A stretch of 64,000 nt of DNA from Acanthococcus lagerstroemiae (GCA_031841125.1 CM063109.1:12314321-12378320), one strand, 5' to 3'; shown: positions 33,607 to 46,303, counted from the stretch's first letter. Numbers and translations are program-made. Notes: generated from the sequence alone by a model not told the origin.

Positions 33607-36600
33607 ATGAGTTATCATATACTTCAATTATGTGCTTTAATTTTATTCGTAAACGGAGAATACGTGATAGTGAATTCAAAACAGGGTGACTTAAAAGGCC
33701 AAGCTGAATTGAGTCGAGGAGGCCGTCCATTCTACGCATTTTATGGAATTCCGTATGCAGAACCACCACTGGGTGATCTTCGACTTGAAGTAAGTATATT
33801 CGGACTGCGATCATTGAGTTTCGAACCTTCTCGCTTCGAAATTGAAAGTATTATCCCTCGCTCGGTTTTAATAAAGAAACCAGCCATTTTCGCGCAACAA
33901 TTCACGACTAAAATTAAGTTCATCGTAAAGGTACTCATTCATTCCTCGTTTTCAAATTGCAAAAGAAAACGGTGACGCATCACATATTTCATCTTGCGCC
34001 CACCAACGTTTTAACTTGTTTGCGCCCTACAGCCCACCAGGGGCCAATTACAGGGTGACCGCGCTTATTCAAATAAACTAAAAATAAAACAGACCAAAAT
34101 AACTAACTAAAGGAGAGAAAAGAGAAAAAACCGCAAATACACAAACGAAAAATAAAAAAAAAGTCGCCACCCCAGTCACAACCTACAGCCTACAACTACC
34201 ATGGACCCTGCATGTCACAGACAACCGTGCAATTTAAATTACACATTCCTTAAGTTTAGATTTACCATATAATTCTATGTGTCAAAAACTTTCCTAAACT
34301 CTCTCTTAAAGTTCGTCTTAGTTATACTAAAAATATCCAATTCTCTGTCCTCGTGTTCTACTTTATTATATGTTTCCATTGCTCTATTTATAGGGGTATT
34401 ACGTAAATAATCTGTGATTGTGTTTAATGTTTTACATACCTACCTTCGGCGTGATTGAAAACTGGGTACATACAATTTTACATTTTTTAATAGTTTACTA
34501 GCAAGGAAATCATCGACTTTCGGCTCTGTAGGCTTGGAATTTGAAAACCTTGGAGTAACTCTCCGTGTATGCGACCTGCATTGAATAACATTGGTAGTAG
34601 TGAAATGTTCTGTAGTATAAATATTTCAAAAATCTCTTTTGTATGCTCTGAATAGCTCCAGTCTAATTCTCAACGGTGGGACTCCAAACAATAGCTGCGA
34701 ACTCCAATTGAGTCCGCACTAGGGTGTAATACAGCACTTTCAGATTTTCAGCGCATTTTAATTCGCGTCCATTCCTCATTAAAAATCCCGGAAGCCGTTT
34801 TGCATTGTTAATAATTTGGGAGAAATGTAGTGTATAAGTAAGTCGTGAGTCTATCAGGATTCCCAAATCCCTAACACTGAAAACTTCATTAAGATTAATG
34901 TTGTGTATTTTCTTTTGAATAGGCGGCTTTTTTCTAGTGAATGTAATTTTAACACACTTATCAATGTTCAATGGTAAACGGTTATTCGTGCTCCACTCTG
35001 CTCTGGCATCTACATCTGCTTGTAGTTTTCCCACGTCCACAGGAGAATTGACTTTCCTGTACAGTTTTATATTGTCTGCGTACATAAGAATATTTGAGAA
35101 AAAAATATGTAGTGTTATATCATTAATGAAGATGAAAAAGAGCAACAGACCCAAGTTTGAGCCCTGCGGGACTCCTGATGTACATTTGATAAGATTTGAT
35201 TTTCCCCCTCTGTATTCAACATACTGTTCTCTGTCCATGAGATAGGATTTGAAGAATGTAAGCAATTTGCGATATTAACGGATAATAAAACTCTCTGTAT
35301 TTCAGAATCCAGTACCCCCTACATCTTGGAACGGCGTTAGAGATGCCACTATTTTACCTCCTCCTTGCCTCTCTATTTTAGAGGATGGGGAAATCTATGG
35401 CGACGAAGATTGCTTGTACTTGAACTTATACACTCCAAAAGTAAGTTTCATGACAAATCTTGATATTAATTACGTAATGCTCATAAGCGCAAGTAGCCAA
35501 CCTGGTCATGGAGAGGGGGGCTCACAAGTATCAATAATTCTCAAGATCCGTTCACTCATATAATTTCTTAATTTTTAGGGAGATTTCAGTCAGAAGCGCA
35601 AATAGGGCCCAGAACTGGGGGGGGGAGATCAAGCCCCCTTATTATGAAGCAACACCACCTCCCCGCATCATTTCCTTTGGTAATCTTTCAGTGTTTGGGG
35701 GGCTATTTAGAAGTTTGGGGGCTTAACACCCCCAAGCCCCCACCTATTTGCGCCTATGATTTCAGTGGATGGTGGGGGACAGGCCCTTCCTCCTATTTGC
35801 GTCTATGAAAATGTTCCACTTTAAAGTGCAACTATAAATAATAAATATCTACATATTATTTAGTACCTAACGCCTATTAATACAGTTAAAATAATATTTT
35901 TTTGAGAAATCTGAAATTTTGAAGGTAATATCAGAAGAATTTACTCACATTCAGGAAGTACTAAAGGAACAGAAAAACGAATCTTTAAAATTCTCTTTTC
36001 GAATGATTCGATTTTTTTCCAATTATGAAATATTCACTTCGTAGGTTTTCAAATTTTCTATGTCTCCTCTACTTTTCTGCTTAAAGAAACAAAATGCTTA
36101 TTACATGCTTCGTCAGTCATAGGTAAGACCATCAAATCAGGTTATAAGTAACAGAAATGCACGAGTCATGCAGGCATTACTAGTACAAATATACCAGACC
36201 ATTAGAAAGGCATTAATTAGTTTCAAAACTACTGAATCAAAAGACAAACCGTTCCTGCTAAAATGAATGCTTTAAATAAAATCTTATTAGAAATACTTCG
36301 TCGTTTCTGCTGGGTCCAATCCCATAAAAGGTATTAACATTTCCTTCAACTAAAACATGCGCTTATTAATGAGAATGAGAACATATTTTAGTACATCTGT
36401 TTCTTCGATCATATTCTCATGCGAGAGAGTATACTCTCTGAAAATTACAGAACCAGAACACATTGTACAGTAGGTAATTGATGTTTTCTTCCTTGTGTAA
36501 TGAGTTTCACAATAATTCATTCGATATTACACATCGTTTATCTCGATCGTAAATTATTTTGACACTAATTGCTGTGGCTTTAATCAAGAAAATATATTTA

Positions 36601-39600
36601 GATCCTTGATAAGAGGTTGAAAGTATACCTCCATTTAAAATAAGTTTACGACAGATACTTACATATTAAGGCGGAATGAAACTGCCAGAAAATGTTAAGT
36701 TTTATTTTTTCGACTTATGAGGCGATTACGTTTGTCTTTTAACCGAAAAACAATGTCAGCAAAATTTGAGCGAAAAAATATTGAAATTTTTCTTAAACAA
36801 CCTTAATTTGAAGTTTGAGTTCAAAAATTTGACTGACAATAAATGAAATACCCTCTATTTCCTCTACACGTGGATCCATTTTGTCAAGTTCGGCATTCGG
36901 CAATCCTCGTACATGTATATTTGTATTATAGGTCAGCGAGGGGGTGTGCGTCGGATCTAACGTTTCTTTTCCATACTGCACGCAATACACGACTTTTACG
37001 CTCCACCTCCATGTTAATTACCAACACAAAAACACACTAGCATGTTCAATGGGACGAAACCTGTGCATTTGGTTGCATTCTGGAAGCGCTTTGAGTCAGC
37101 CTTGGCTCGGCTTGGCTACACACAAACGTCGAAGTTGAAAGTGAAATGTGATTATGTTCTTTTACTAGTCAACGCGTTATGTTTGAATTCTCCGTATTTT
37201 TTTGCCCACAAAATGCGTATTCGAGGTCTTATTGAAAACCCGTTTTCGAAGCTTACTCTTAATGAACGCAATTAGAAATTATTAATGGTGGGAAGCCTGA
37301 ACCAGAATTACTATTTTTAAAAAGGGGAATATATAATTGCACGACAGAACAAAACATTGAACGACAAATAAATCCAACGACAAAATCGGGTATTTAAACG
37401 ACAGCATTCAACGTCAAATTTGTCCGACATTTCAGGGTATATTAACGACAGCTCTCGAACGACAAAGTTTTGCACGACATAATTACAGAAATGCCCGTCG
37501 CTAAAACGATAATTCCCAGTACAGTATTCACTCATCATCTGATTTCCTTATCAAAATATCATTCATGCATCCAATGTAATATTGTTGTACAGCAATTCGT
37601 TGAATTCTTACCTAGGCCACCAGTTCAGTATCAGTATCGTTGCTACACGTATGTGTTCTTTGTGTGCTATGTGAATTGTCCTCTTTATTTTGCTAATACT
37701 ATTGAGTGATGGCGTATGTTTCGCAATATATTATCTTGAGTTCGAGTGGTGAATCTGAGTCAGAAGAAGATCAGCCGAAGTTGAAAAAGAGAAGGACGAA
37801 ATCGTACAATTGGGCCGTTGCAAACAAATCAGTATTGGAAATTGAGTCAACTAACAAAAACGTGCAGCTTTTCTATACCGCCTCCTCCTCTTCTGGTGAA
37901 AGTTCGATTACTAAGGCAATGGTGAATAGATACACTCGGAAATATGGAGCATGGAAAACGTTTGAGGAATTTAAAAAAGAAATGCATGGGGTGTGGTGCA
38001 TCACACTTTGCAAAACCGATGTACGAAAATCCGCATGCACTTGTCCTTTCTTTGCTAAACAGCAGTTGTGCAAGCATTCAGTGGGAATGCATATTCGATT
38101 GCATCTTACAGACGTGCCTATCGAAGCAACGTGTATTCCTCTGGGTCAGAAGCGTAAGAGAGGAAGACCTAGCAAATCAAAGAAAGCTTTACTTCTATAA
38201 TATTGTGTTGACTCCATTTTCTACTTCATTTTTTACTTATTGCTTTAATATTTTTCGTCGTTTTAATTCGTACCCATTGTCGCTCATTTTTTATATTCAT
38301 ACCGTGGATGTTTGTTCCAGCTTTCAATTTCAAGTCGTTCATGTTATTATTTCGTCGCTGAAAATTATTCTTGACGTTTAATATATTATTTAACTGCTAG
38401 GTATAACCTATTTTTCTGTCGTTCAAAACCTTATTCCGTCGCTAAACAATTACTTTGTCGTGTATTTCTTTTTCTGTCGTGCAAATCTCTGATTTTCGTC
38501 GTTTATATCCCTCTTTTTGACGGGCCGATAAATGCCGCCCTTTTAAAAACTGAGCAAAAAAGAGATGGTTTCAAGTTTAATATTATACATTGCCACGTAT
38601 CGCAATATGAAAACACTTTGTGCTTAATGGAAGACTGTTTTGTTGGGCATGTCTATTCAGAGACGTACGGGGGGGGGGGGTAACTCCCCCCTGGAAGAAT
38701 TTTTCACCCAGCAGTTGGGAAAATTTACAATTTCAATCAGGCGGAGTTGGAAAAATCCAACAAGTCAAAAAGTTTTTTTTTTTTTTCTTTTTTTGCTTTG
38801 ATAGTTGGGAATTGAGTTGCGAAGTTGAAAAAATATCCAACAACGGTTTTTTTTTTGCTGTGATGTTTTTTGGAAATTTTGAGTTGAGTCAGTTGGAAAA
38901 ATCCAATAATGGTGTGGTGGGACGTATGGCGATGCACGCATGCCAAAGTGGCCCCTGAGACACCGCACCCCCGGCACCAGAAACTACCCTTTCGGGCATC
39001 GCATCAGTACCGAGGGGTGGAAAAATCCAATAAGTCAAAACGATACTTGGTAATTTTGAGTTGAGTCCGTTGGGACTTTTACAATTCCTCCGCCCCCCTC
39101 CCCCCGAGGAAAAACTCTTGGGTGGTACGTCCCTGTGTCTATTATTCGTCATAGAAAATAATGAATGCATATATGGAACGACCCTACACAGGGATACGAC
39201 AATTTGAATAATTTCATCAATGCCGTTTTGTAGTAGCTTGTTTCATATTTAGATTCTGATTTTTATTTCACCTCTACGCTTATTGCTTACCTCCTAGGAA
39301 ATATCACCGGACACCACTGAATTTCTGGCAGAAAGGTTAACCAAACCGATAACGTTTATCTAACTGGACTATTTTCAGCATGACTAGAGTTCTTAACCTT
39401 CATGTTTAAATAATGGAATTTAACAGATATCAGACGTGTGCCATATGCACCACTTTTTTCTCGAAAAGAACACCGGATATCAACTATTCGAATTCATTTT
39501 GCAAAACACGTACTATTTCTTGTTGTTTCAGGAAGTTAATAAGCCATAAAATATATTACTTTTTAATGAGATTCATTCTTTGTTCGCCTTTTGTAGTTGA

Positions 39601-42600
39601 CTAATGAAACGTTACTACCGGTCATCATTTTCACTTATGGAGGAGGCTTCATGTTCGGGGATGCTCTACCTAGTAAATACGGACCTCAGTATTTCATGGA
39701 TAAGGACATCATTCTAATAACATATCATTACAGACTGGGTGCTCTTGGTAACCGACATTGTTCAAGTAATCCAATCGAACATTAATATTCTTGCATATTA
39801 TTATAATTTACTATGAAATTTTTTTCAGGTTTCCTGAGCACTGGTGATGACGTTTTACCAGGTAATTATGGTTTGAAAGATTTAGTAGCTTTACTCCACT
39901 GGGTACAAGAGAATATCGAAGCATATGGTGGAGATAAGAATCGAGTCACCTTGGCGGGTGGTAGTTCTGGCGGAATGGCATCAGCGTTAGCCTTAGTGTC
40001 CCCTCTTATCGAAGGTAAGATAAAAAGAGTGAGCAAATAATTACCTAGGTCATAGTAAGTAGGTAACCTATTGCCTACCTCGCATGGTGAAGAATAAAAA
40101 ATTAAAATTATCGTACGAAATTCTTTTAGGTTTATTTCACCGTGGCATATTTCAAAGTGGAAACAGATTCACCATAGTGGAGCAAAAGCAGGCTCGAAAG
40201 GGAGCCTGGAAGCTTGCTTCATATGTAAATTGTTCTGACGACAACGTAATTACTTCTCAAGATCTCAAGTTATGCCTAAAAAAATTACCTGCTCGTACTG
40301 TCATAAGCAAGCAACTTTCAGTGAAAGTAGGTATTCTTAGATAGCACCCGTTGTCGGTCATATCGTAGGTATATGTACCTATACAAGGTAAGTATAACCT
40401 ACTGATATGTGACCAATCACAAAGGCTTATTTAGGGCCGGTAATAGAAGACGAAAATATGCCGGATGCATTTCTAGTAGATGATCCAGTGAAGTTGTTGT
40501 CACGAAAGTCGGACATTCCTTGGATAATTGGAATGAATTCAGCAGATGGCGGGATGGAAGCAATATGTGAGTTGTTGTTGTTGTTGTTTTAAATATCTAT
40601 GTTCTAAAAAGTACATGATATGTTGGTATAAATTTTTTTTTTTTTTTTACTAAATATCACGCATTTGCAGTTACCTATTACAGTACGACTCCCGGGCATA
40701 TGTCTGCCAAAGAAGTAGCGGCCAATTATAAAACACATTTTGCACATTTAGCTAACAGCAGGGCAGGAATCGTGGTTAATTCCAAGGATAACAGAATAAC
40801 AGGTAAGGCCACTTCGAACGCATCCAGCCTAATATTATAATGATGTCATTGGTCTGATTTCGGATTATGTTTGTATTAGTACCGTTATGTACCAACTGTG
40901 TAGTGTGTACTAACATTAAGATAATAGTTTTTAACTGTTTTCTGGCATTGTGTAGTTGCCTCATAATCCCGACCAGTTAGGAACTCAAGTGGTAAAGTCT
41001 ATAATTTCTTTTCCAGTGAATAAAATTTCTTTCCTGAAAGGAAGTCTAGAAAATACCATCAATTTTTAAATTTTATCTAAAAATATATCGAGCAAACTAT
41101 AAAATTTCTTTGGTCGCTGGCTAAAAATTTCATCAAATTTTTGATTCAGCCCGAATTAGGCCTTAAAATTCGAATTTTAAACAGGAAATAAGGAGGGATA
41201 TTTTTCAAAAAATTCCTGTTTTCTATTTCAAGATACTACAATTTTCATTGGATACTCCAAATACCAGTTTTCCCAATAAAATTTTGCAACAAGAATTCCC
41301 AATTTCCGTATTCCGGGAAAAAATATACTATAGGAATCCCAGTTCCCCAAATTGCTCATTAAAAACATATCGCGAAACTTGGCAAGTGACAATAGTGAGC
41401 GACTGGGTAGTCTCGTCACTTAAAATATTTCGTCACTTGATATTCAATACTGGGAATTTCCGTATCCCGAAAAAATAGATCGAAAAACGTAATTCCAGAT
41501 TTCCAAAGTTCAGATAATATTAGACGTTTCCTAAACATTCACTTAGGGGGGGGGGGGGAATTTCCATATTTAAATTCCCAATTGAAATTATTTTCAGAAA
41601 CATCTTTCCGTGAGTAAACATTGAGATTTTCTGGGTGGCTAAACTCAAGATCTCTTCATAATTTCTGATTAGGCTCCGACTTGAGCCCCAGAATTTGAAT
41701 TCCAAACTGGGATTAACCAAATTTAGCTTTACTTAAAAACCGAGTAAACCGAAATTCATCAAATTTTCCACCGATTTTAACTTGGTCTTAATTTATGTCC
41801 ATTTCAATAACAGAATTTGGATTTCAGGGTGAAACATCGGACCAAATTATCAGTCTAATTAATTATTCGAAATCAGTGATCTAAGCAACTCCTATTTTAA
41901 AACTTTGTTCAGTTTTTAAGGTCTAGTCAAATTTGCCTATTTTAAGCGCGAAATTCGCAATTTGGATCCCGATGTAAAATTTAATGAAATATTTGAAATT
42001 TGGGACCTAAAAGAAATTATTTTGATTCGAAGGTTGGTGTTATACAAACATTCCAGTCCCCTTTTCGGGGCTAAAAAATGTTTCAACCGAAAAAGAAACT
42101 CAACTTCATTTGAAGACCGTCACTGGTCCCAAGCCAATTCGACGTAAGTCAACATTTTTTCTTCTTCTTCTATTTTTTTTTTGGGGGGGGGGGGGAGTGG
42201 GATCTATTTACATTCTAAATACGCGCATTCTCCAAGTGTCCCACTATTCGTACAAATAGTTAGGGATTCTTCTTACGACCATAAAATATGAAATAGACAA
42301 GCCCGTGGCTAGAAAGTTCAACCCCTCCTCGTCTACAATGCAGTGAGAAATACCCACATTAAATACACATCGATGAATTGCAATTGAACGCAGCTGTTTT
42401 CCAGAATATTATCACATGATGCCAGGGCACAATATTTTCTCCCCCATTTTGGTACCTTCAGTCCATAACACATCTAACTGAATCATAATAGGGACGAAGA
42501 AGAAATGAGATCAACAAGCGTGAATAAGAACACGAAATATACGGTAGGTACTACATGATAGCAGCAAGATCAGCGCATGTAAAATGTTCACAGAGGTTCA

Positions 42601-45600
42601 GAGTTCAGACCTTTGACATCACCACACGCCTTGTCGCCGAGCAAGTAGTCTTACCCGTTATTTTACTGTCCTTCGGATAATTCTGACCGGCGGCAATTGA
42701 TTACAGAAGCAATACGAGAGTACTTTTTCGGAGACAGCGATATCAGCAGAAATGCTCAGGGATATTCAAAGGTAAGCGCATTTTCTCACGAATATGATAA
42801 CCGATAAATTGAATCATCAATAATTGATTATATCGAATCTTCGTTAAGGGTATTCTGTTTGAATCATCTGTAATAGGTTGATCAAATCATCTGCGTAAAT
42901 GGTACACATTGTGTACCAGTAAATATTAAGAGGTAGGTAGATCAAATTATATCAAATACGTAATTGATAGACTGAACCATCAATAATCAATAGATGAAAT
43001 TATCAATAAACAGAAAATCAGATTATTAACTAGTGACAGATCAAACTATCAATATTAAATAACAAAATTGTCGGGAGTCAGTGATCATTTTAGATTAATA
43101 ATTATTTCTAGTTTGAATTTGGCGGAACAAATAATTTATCAAATTAACAAGAATCAATGGATCAAGTTTAGATCATGATTAAGCTCTAATTTAAATGTTT
43201 ATAAACCGAATAATGGATCAACAATTTATCGATAATCAGTCGATTACATAATGGATAGTATAGTACTTAGGTAAATCAAATAATCAACAAAATAACAGGA
43301 TCAAGGCCTTATTAATAATCAAAGAAAGTAGGTACCTATTGATAATTGATGGGTTAAAATCACTGAAAATCAACAGATTAAATCAGCAATACTCAGACAG
43401 TACAGTAAATTACCATATAATAAATTGAATCATCGATAGTCAATGAACAGAATAATTATGATGATCAAAATAAAATAACTACGGATCAATAATTTTAATA
43501 ACTGAATGATCAATAAATTAAATTATAATTGAATCATGGCATTTATAATTTGTCAATCGATGGTTGATGATTAATAAATTAAATTATGATTGATCGAATT
43601 AAATAATTTTGGTTATAATCAATCAAACCATCAATGGTTGAAAAATCAAATAAGAAATAATTAATATAGGTATGTACATGTGACCTGGAATCATGAAATA
43701 TGCCTCTTGTTCAAAAACAGGTTTTTGAGATAAGCGAGTGTAAAAAGATGGGATGGTGATAGTAGCGCGCACAGATGTACACAGCGTGTACATCTGTGGT
43801 AGCATGTTTACGCGTTACTATGACAACTCCATTTTGAATTCTTGTTCTCTGTCATTCCTGTAGGCCCGTTTCACAAGACGCTACATAAACGGATGTTTTT
43901 AAACTTTTGACATAATTTTTAAATGCAATTTGTAAAAACTAATGAAGATAGGAAACTGTGATTTATTTCATTCAAAATACTTAGCGTGATTTTTTTCTAT
44001 AAGAGTTATCAAGAACGTGAAAAATGATTTTTTGACACCCGAGGCACATTTCATGATTCCAGGTCACATATCCAACCAGGTAACATCAAATTGGATAGAT
44101 GGAACTACCATAATAGTTAGTAGATCACTCTATCAATAATGAAGAGATCAAATCACCAATGCTTGATGAATTGACAAATCATTGCAACAGTGAATACATT
44201 AGATCATTAATAGGTAGTTGATGAATTAGCTTATTGATGGTCAATATGTATATAAAGTATCAATAAGCATCAATTATTGTAATTAGCAAGTTAATATGCT
44301 TATAATTAATAAATAAAATTACATAGGTATACATAATTGCTACATAAATGTTGATGAATCAAATACTTGATTATCAGTATTATATCAAATCATAGATAAT
44401 TGCTGGATTCAATTTTGTTGATAATCACTGAATGCATTTATTGTCACTCAGTGTAGGTAAAGCAAATCAGTCATAAACTGATAGATGAGATCATTGTACG
44501 TTGATAGATGGAATCATCCTTAATTTATATATAGAAGGAATTATATTATATCAATAATTAATGCAGCAAATTATCAGAAATCAATACTTAAATGGAATTA
44601 TCACTCTTCAGCAAATTAAATCACTGATAATCAGTTCATCCAATGATTAACTGAATTATCAATAAATGAATGTCCCCTATCTATGAAATCGATAAGCTCT
44701 GAATCATCATCAATGAATTTTGATGTCATATCAAATCCGATGATTTAATATAAATCGTCCTCAATCTCATCAGCTCATATTTACAAATGATATAAACCCC
44801 TTATGGTACGCATGCTAAATTTTAGTTTATACCTATCAACCTCGAGTTTCTTCACCCTTTTCTTTTATTTCTGTCTGTGGGAATGTGAGAAACAAGCAGT
44901 CAAATAATATCTACAAATTTACATTCACTTTTTTTTGGCTATTTTAGATGGTGACAGTATTAACGTACCTCCCGGTAATGAAAACATGGGCTGATCTCTA
45001 TAGAGGTCCACTTTATGCTTACTACTACAATCATAGAAATGAAGAAACATTTGCTGGAACTTACGGAGATCCGAAGGAGGACATGGGTTAGGATGATAAC
45101 TAATATAGATAGTACTGATCATATAGTTTCATCAATAATATTTGTACTATAGCTATATCACTTATTTATTCAAGTGTTCGGATTCACGAAAAGATTATAT
45201 GTGAAATCTGTGCAGGCGTAATTCACGGGGATGAATTGATAAGCATGTTCAATTGGTCTCAAGCAATTACCCCAGTGACAAAAGGGATTGACTTACTTGT
45301 GTCAGAACAAATGTTAACTCTGTGGAGTAATTTTGCTACGTTTGGGTAATTTGAATTAAAAATTTTTGTACGAATATACCAGAAACCCTAAACGATTATC
45401 TCAATGGAATTCGACAAAATTCTATTGTAAAAATAAAAAAAAAGGTTCTAGTCAGGTGAGCGAGTTTAAACATTTTCATACGAAATATTCAGAATGATAC
45501 GTAGGTATTTCACTTTGATTATTGAAGTGATCTCATATAGTGGAACCACTGGATTGTTATACTGTATCATGATATTGCACTGACTGAAGATGAGCATATA

Positions 45601-45920
45601 TACTCGTAGATAGAAAAAGCGAAGTTTGTTAATAAGTAGGTAGCACATCATGAACTCCTAACTTCTGTTTCAGTTTTACAGTAAGCATCCATCAAAAACC
45701 CTAACATTTAATGATAAGGTTTATCGATAAGTTGCCTACCTAAATATTGGTCTGTTACAGAGATCCAAATGGAAATGATAAAATAATTTGGGAACCCGTT
45801 AAATCGAAAAAAATAGAGCATCTGTACTTAAAAAATGGCCTAGAAATGAAAGAAGAACTTCTAGCAGAGGAATCTGAATTCTTGGAGAAATTACAGTCAA
45901 TTGCTTCAACTCTAAGATGA
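33607..45920 (+). CDS. Secreted carboxylesterase (COesterase family, alpha/beta hydrolase)
   Basis: Eleven exons join in frame: 33607..33789, 35306..35440, 39597..39747, 39829..40014, 40130..40326, 40425..40566, 40671..40802, 42707..42771, 44948..45086, 45216..45345, 45761..45920; 1620 nt, 539 aa, normal for the family. It starts with a signal peptide (MSYHILQLCALILFVNG), so the enzyme should enter the secretory path and hydrolyse carboxylic esters. Family landmarks are FYGIPYAEPPLGDLR, EDCLYLNLYTP, the oxyanion loop YGGGF (120-124), nucleophile Ser202 in GGSSGG, Asp325 in MNSADGG as the acid, and His447 in GVIHGDEL. Odd points: Tyr replaces the usual His before GGG, the elbow is GGSSG rather than GESAG, and the acid is Asp instead of the common Glu. 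The acceptor for exon 6 (CACAAAG/GCT) is weak but required by phase. The exact esterase class (detoxifying, pheromone, JH) cannot be told from sequence. Confidence 0.93.
34520..35265 (-). pseudogene. Jockey-like non-LTR reverse transcriptase fragment
   Basis: A 200-codon frame contains CTSGVPQGSNLG, FIFINDI, then MYADNIKLY at the catalytic box, where the second Asp of YADD is Asn. LGILIDSRLTY and LEFAAIVWSPTVEN follow. After WSPT the frame breaks. The altered box and stops show it is dead. It lies antisense in intron 1 of the esterase. Confidence 0.85.
35480..35809. repeat. Nested MITE ends with CATAGGCGCAAATAGG words
   Basis: CATAAGCGCAAGTAGCC (35480) faces CCTATTTGCGTCTATG (35809), and inside them GAAGCGCAAATAGGGCC (35595) faces CCTATTTGCGCCTATG (35757). 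The pattern fits two nested copies of one hAT-type MITE family. Target duplications are not clear. Confidence 0.55.
35810..37314. other. Esterase intron 2, no gene seen
   Basis: AT-rich; no protein signature or clear repeat boundary was recognised before the MULE-like element. Confidence 0.4.
37324..38540 (+). mobile_element. MULE-like element with 9-bp duplication and inverted motif arrays
   Basis: The 9-mer TTTTAAAAA sits on both sides (37315-37323 and 38541-38549); a 9-bp duplication is the hallmark of Mutator-like elements. Ends are GGGG... and ...GCCC. The left arm holds repeated ACGACA motifs at 37341, 37361, 37377, 37398, 37445, 37459 and 37474, with variants at 37411 and 37424. The right arm holds the inverse TGTCGT and relatives at 38417, 38436, 38456, 38475 and 38496, with looser copies from 38256. 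The only gene is the SWIM protein. It sits in esterase intron 2, same strand. Confidence 0.75.
37709..38200 (+). CDS. SWIM zinc-finger protein carried by the MULE-like element
   Basis: An intact 163-aa frame starts at ATG 37709 and has no introns. The N-terminus is acidic and Ser-rich, followed by a basic KLKKRR patch. The middle holds a SWIM zinc finger, ACTCPFFAKQQLCKHSVGM, with the CxCx(n)CxH ligands. The C-terminus is basic (GQKRKRGRPSKSKK), with an AT-hook-like GRP core. SWIM fingers normally close MULE transposases and are thought to bind DNA; here no DDE catalytic domain precedes it, and there is no room for one within the element. It may be a DNA-binding remnant, or a stand-alone protein binding the repeated ACGACA motifs; the latter is inference. 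It is unrelated to the esterase gene around it. Confidence 0.75.
   Translation: MAYVSQYIILSSSGESESEEDQPKLKKRRTKSYNWAVANKSVLEIESTNKNVQLFYTASSSSGESSITKAMVNRYTRKYGAWKTFEEFKKEMHGVWCITLCKTDVRKSACTCPFFAKQQLCKHSVGMHIRLHLTDVPIEATCIPLGQKRKRGRPSKSKKALLL
38658..39135. mobile_element. hAT-type MITE with perfect 8-bp duplication TGTCTATT
   Basis: CAGAGACGTACGG at the left and GGTACGTCCCTG at the right are inverted ends, flanked by TGTCTATT at 38650-38657 and 39136-39143. The interior repeats a word like GTTGGAAAAATCCAA three times. It lies about 100 bp from the MULE-like element in esterase intron 2. Confidence 0.9.
39144..39596. other. End of esterase intron 2, no gene seen
   Basis: AT-rich sequence leading to the acceptor TTTTGTAG/TTG at 39596. 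Confidence 0.4.
40803..42706. other. Esterase intron 7, no gene seen
   Basis: Contains recurring words around TTCCCAATT and CCGTATTCCGGGAAA (41240-41600) suggesting a worn repeat, plus G-runs at 41547-41558 and 42183-42194. No coding signal. Confidence 0.4.
42790..44780. repeat. Degenerate AT-rich repeat field (ATCAAT / ATTGAT words)
   Basis: For nearly 2 kb the sequence is built from variants of ATCAATAATCAAT, AAATCATC, GATGAAT and their complements, with irregular spacing of some 25-45 bp and almost no G/C runs. It looks like a heavily decayed tandem repeat filling most of esterase intron 8. It is interrupted by the MITE at 43678-44069. Confidence 0.6.
43678..44069. mobile_element. MITE with ATGTGACCTGGAATCATGA termini
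   Basis: Left end ATGTGACCTGGAATCATGAA and right end TTCATGATTCCAGGTCACAT are inverted copies, continuing to about 29 bp with one mismatch. Base composition differs sharply from the AT repeat around it. It contains a small perfect palindrome at about 43772 (GATGTACACAGCGTGTACATC with an odd centre). Confidence 0.8.
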
Positions 45921-46011
45921 AAATCAAAAACTGAATATAGAGTGTGCGTAACCATTACCAACCAATTTTGTTTTCAATTTTTACCCATGCGAGTTATTAT
46001 AGACAAAACGG

Positions 46012-46017
46012 AATAAA
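46012..46017 (+). terminator. Probable poly(A) signal of the esterase gene
   Basis: AATAAA 92 bases after the stop codon at 45918-45920. Confidence 0.6.
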
Positions 46018-46157
46018 TTGCAGAAGCCAAAATTGGAAGTCGGTAGTTTTATTTTTCAAGGTCAGAAGCAGAAACTGGAAGTGGAAGCTTCATCATTCGG
46101 CTTCCATGCCCTGAAGGTGAGAGGTGACTCCCATAAGAAAAACACACGGAGCAAAGG

Positions 46158-46303
46158 TCATTATGTCACTACCTGAGAATTAGAAATTTGTTAGAAAGCA
46201 AAGGTATATATTTTTAATCCAGAAGGTTCTTAGCATTTGCTAGTAAATTTCTGATTTCTAACAAATTTCTTATTCTCAGGATCTCAGGTAGTAACATAAT
46301 GAT
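46158..46303. repeat. Foldback MITE-like hairpin
   Basis: TCATTATGTCACTACCTGAGA and AGAAATTTGTTAGAAA at the left recur inverted at the right (TTTCTAACAAATTTCT, TCTCAGGTAGTAACATAATGA). The arms are about 45 bp. Confidence 0.7.

Noticed and set aside
40432..40566. Alternative acceptor TTATTTAG/GGCC for esterase exon 6
   Set aside because: It would break the phase with exon 5; the acceptor at 40424 keeps the frame and gives the family's GPV motif in register.
43772..43793. Short palindrome GATGTACAC.G.GTGTACATC as an operator site
   Set aside because: It lies inside a MITE with inverted ends; internal palindromes there are common and do not suggest a regulatory site.
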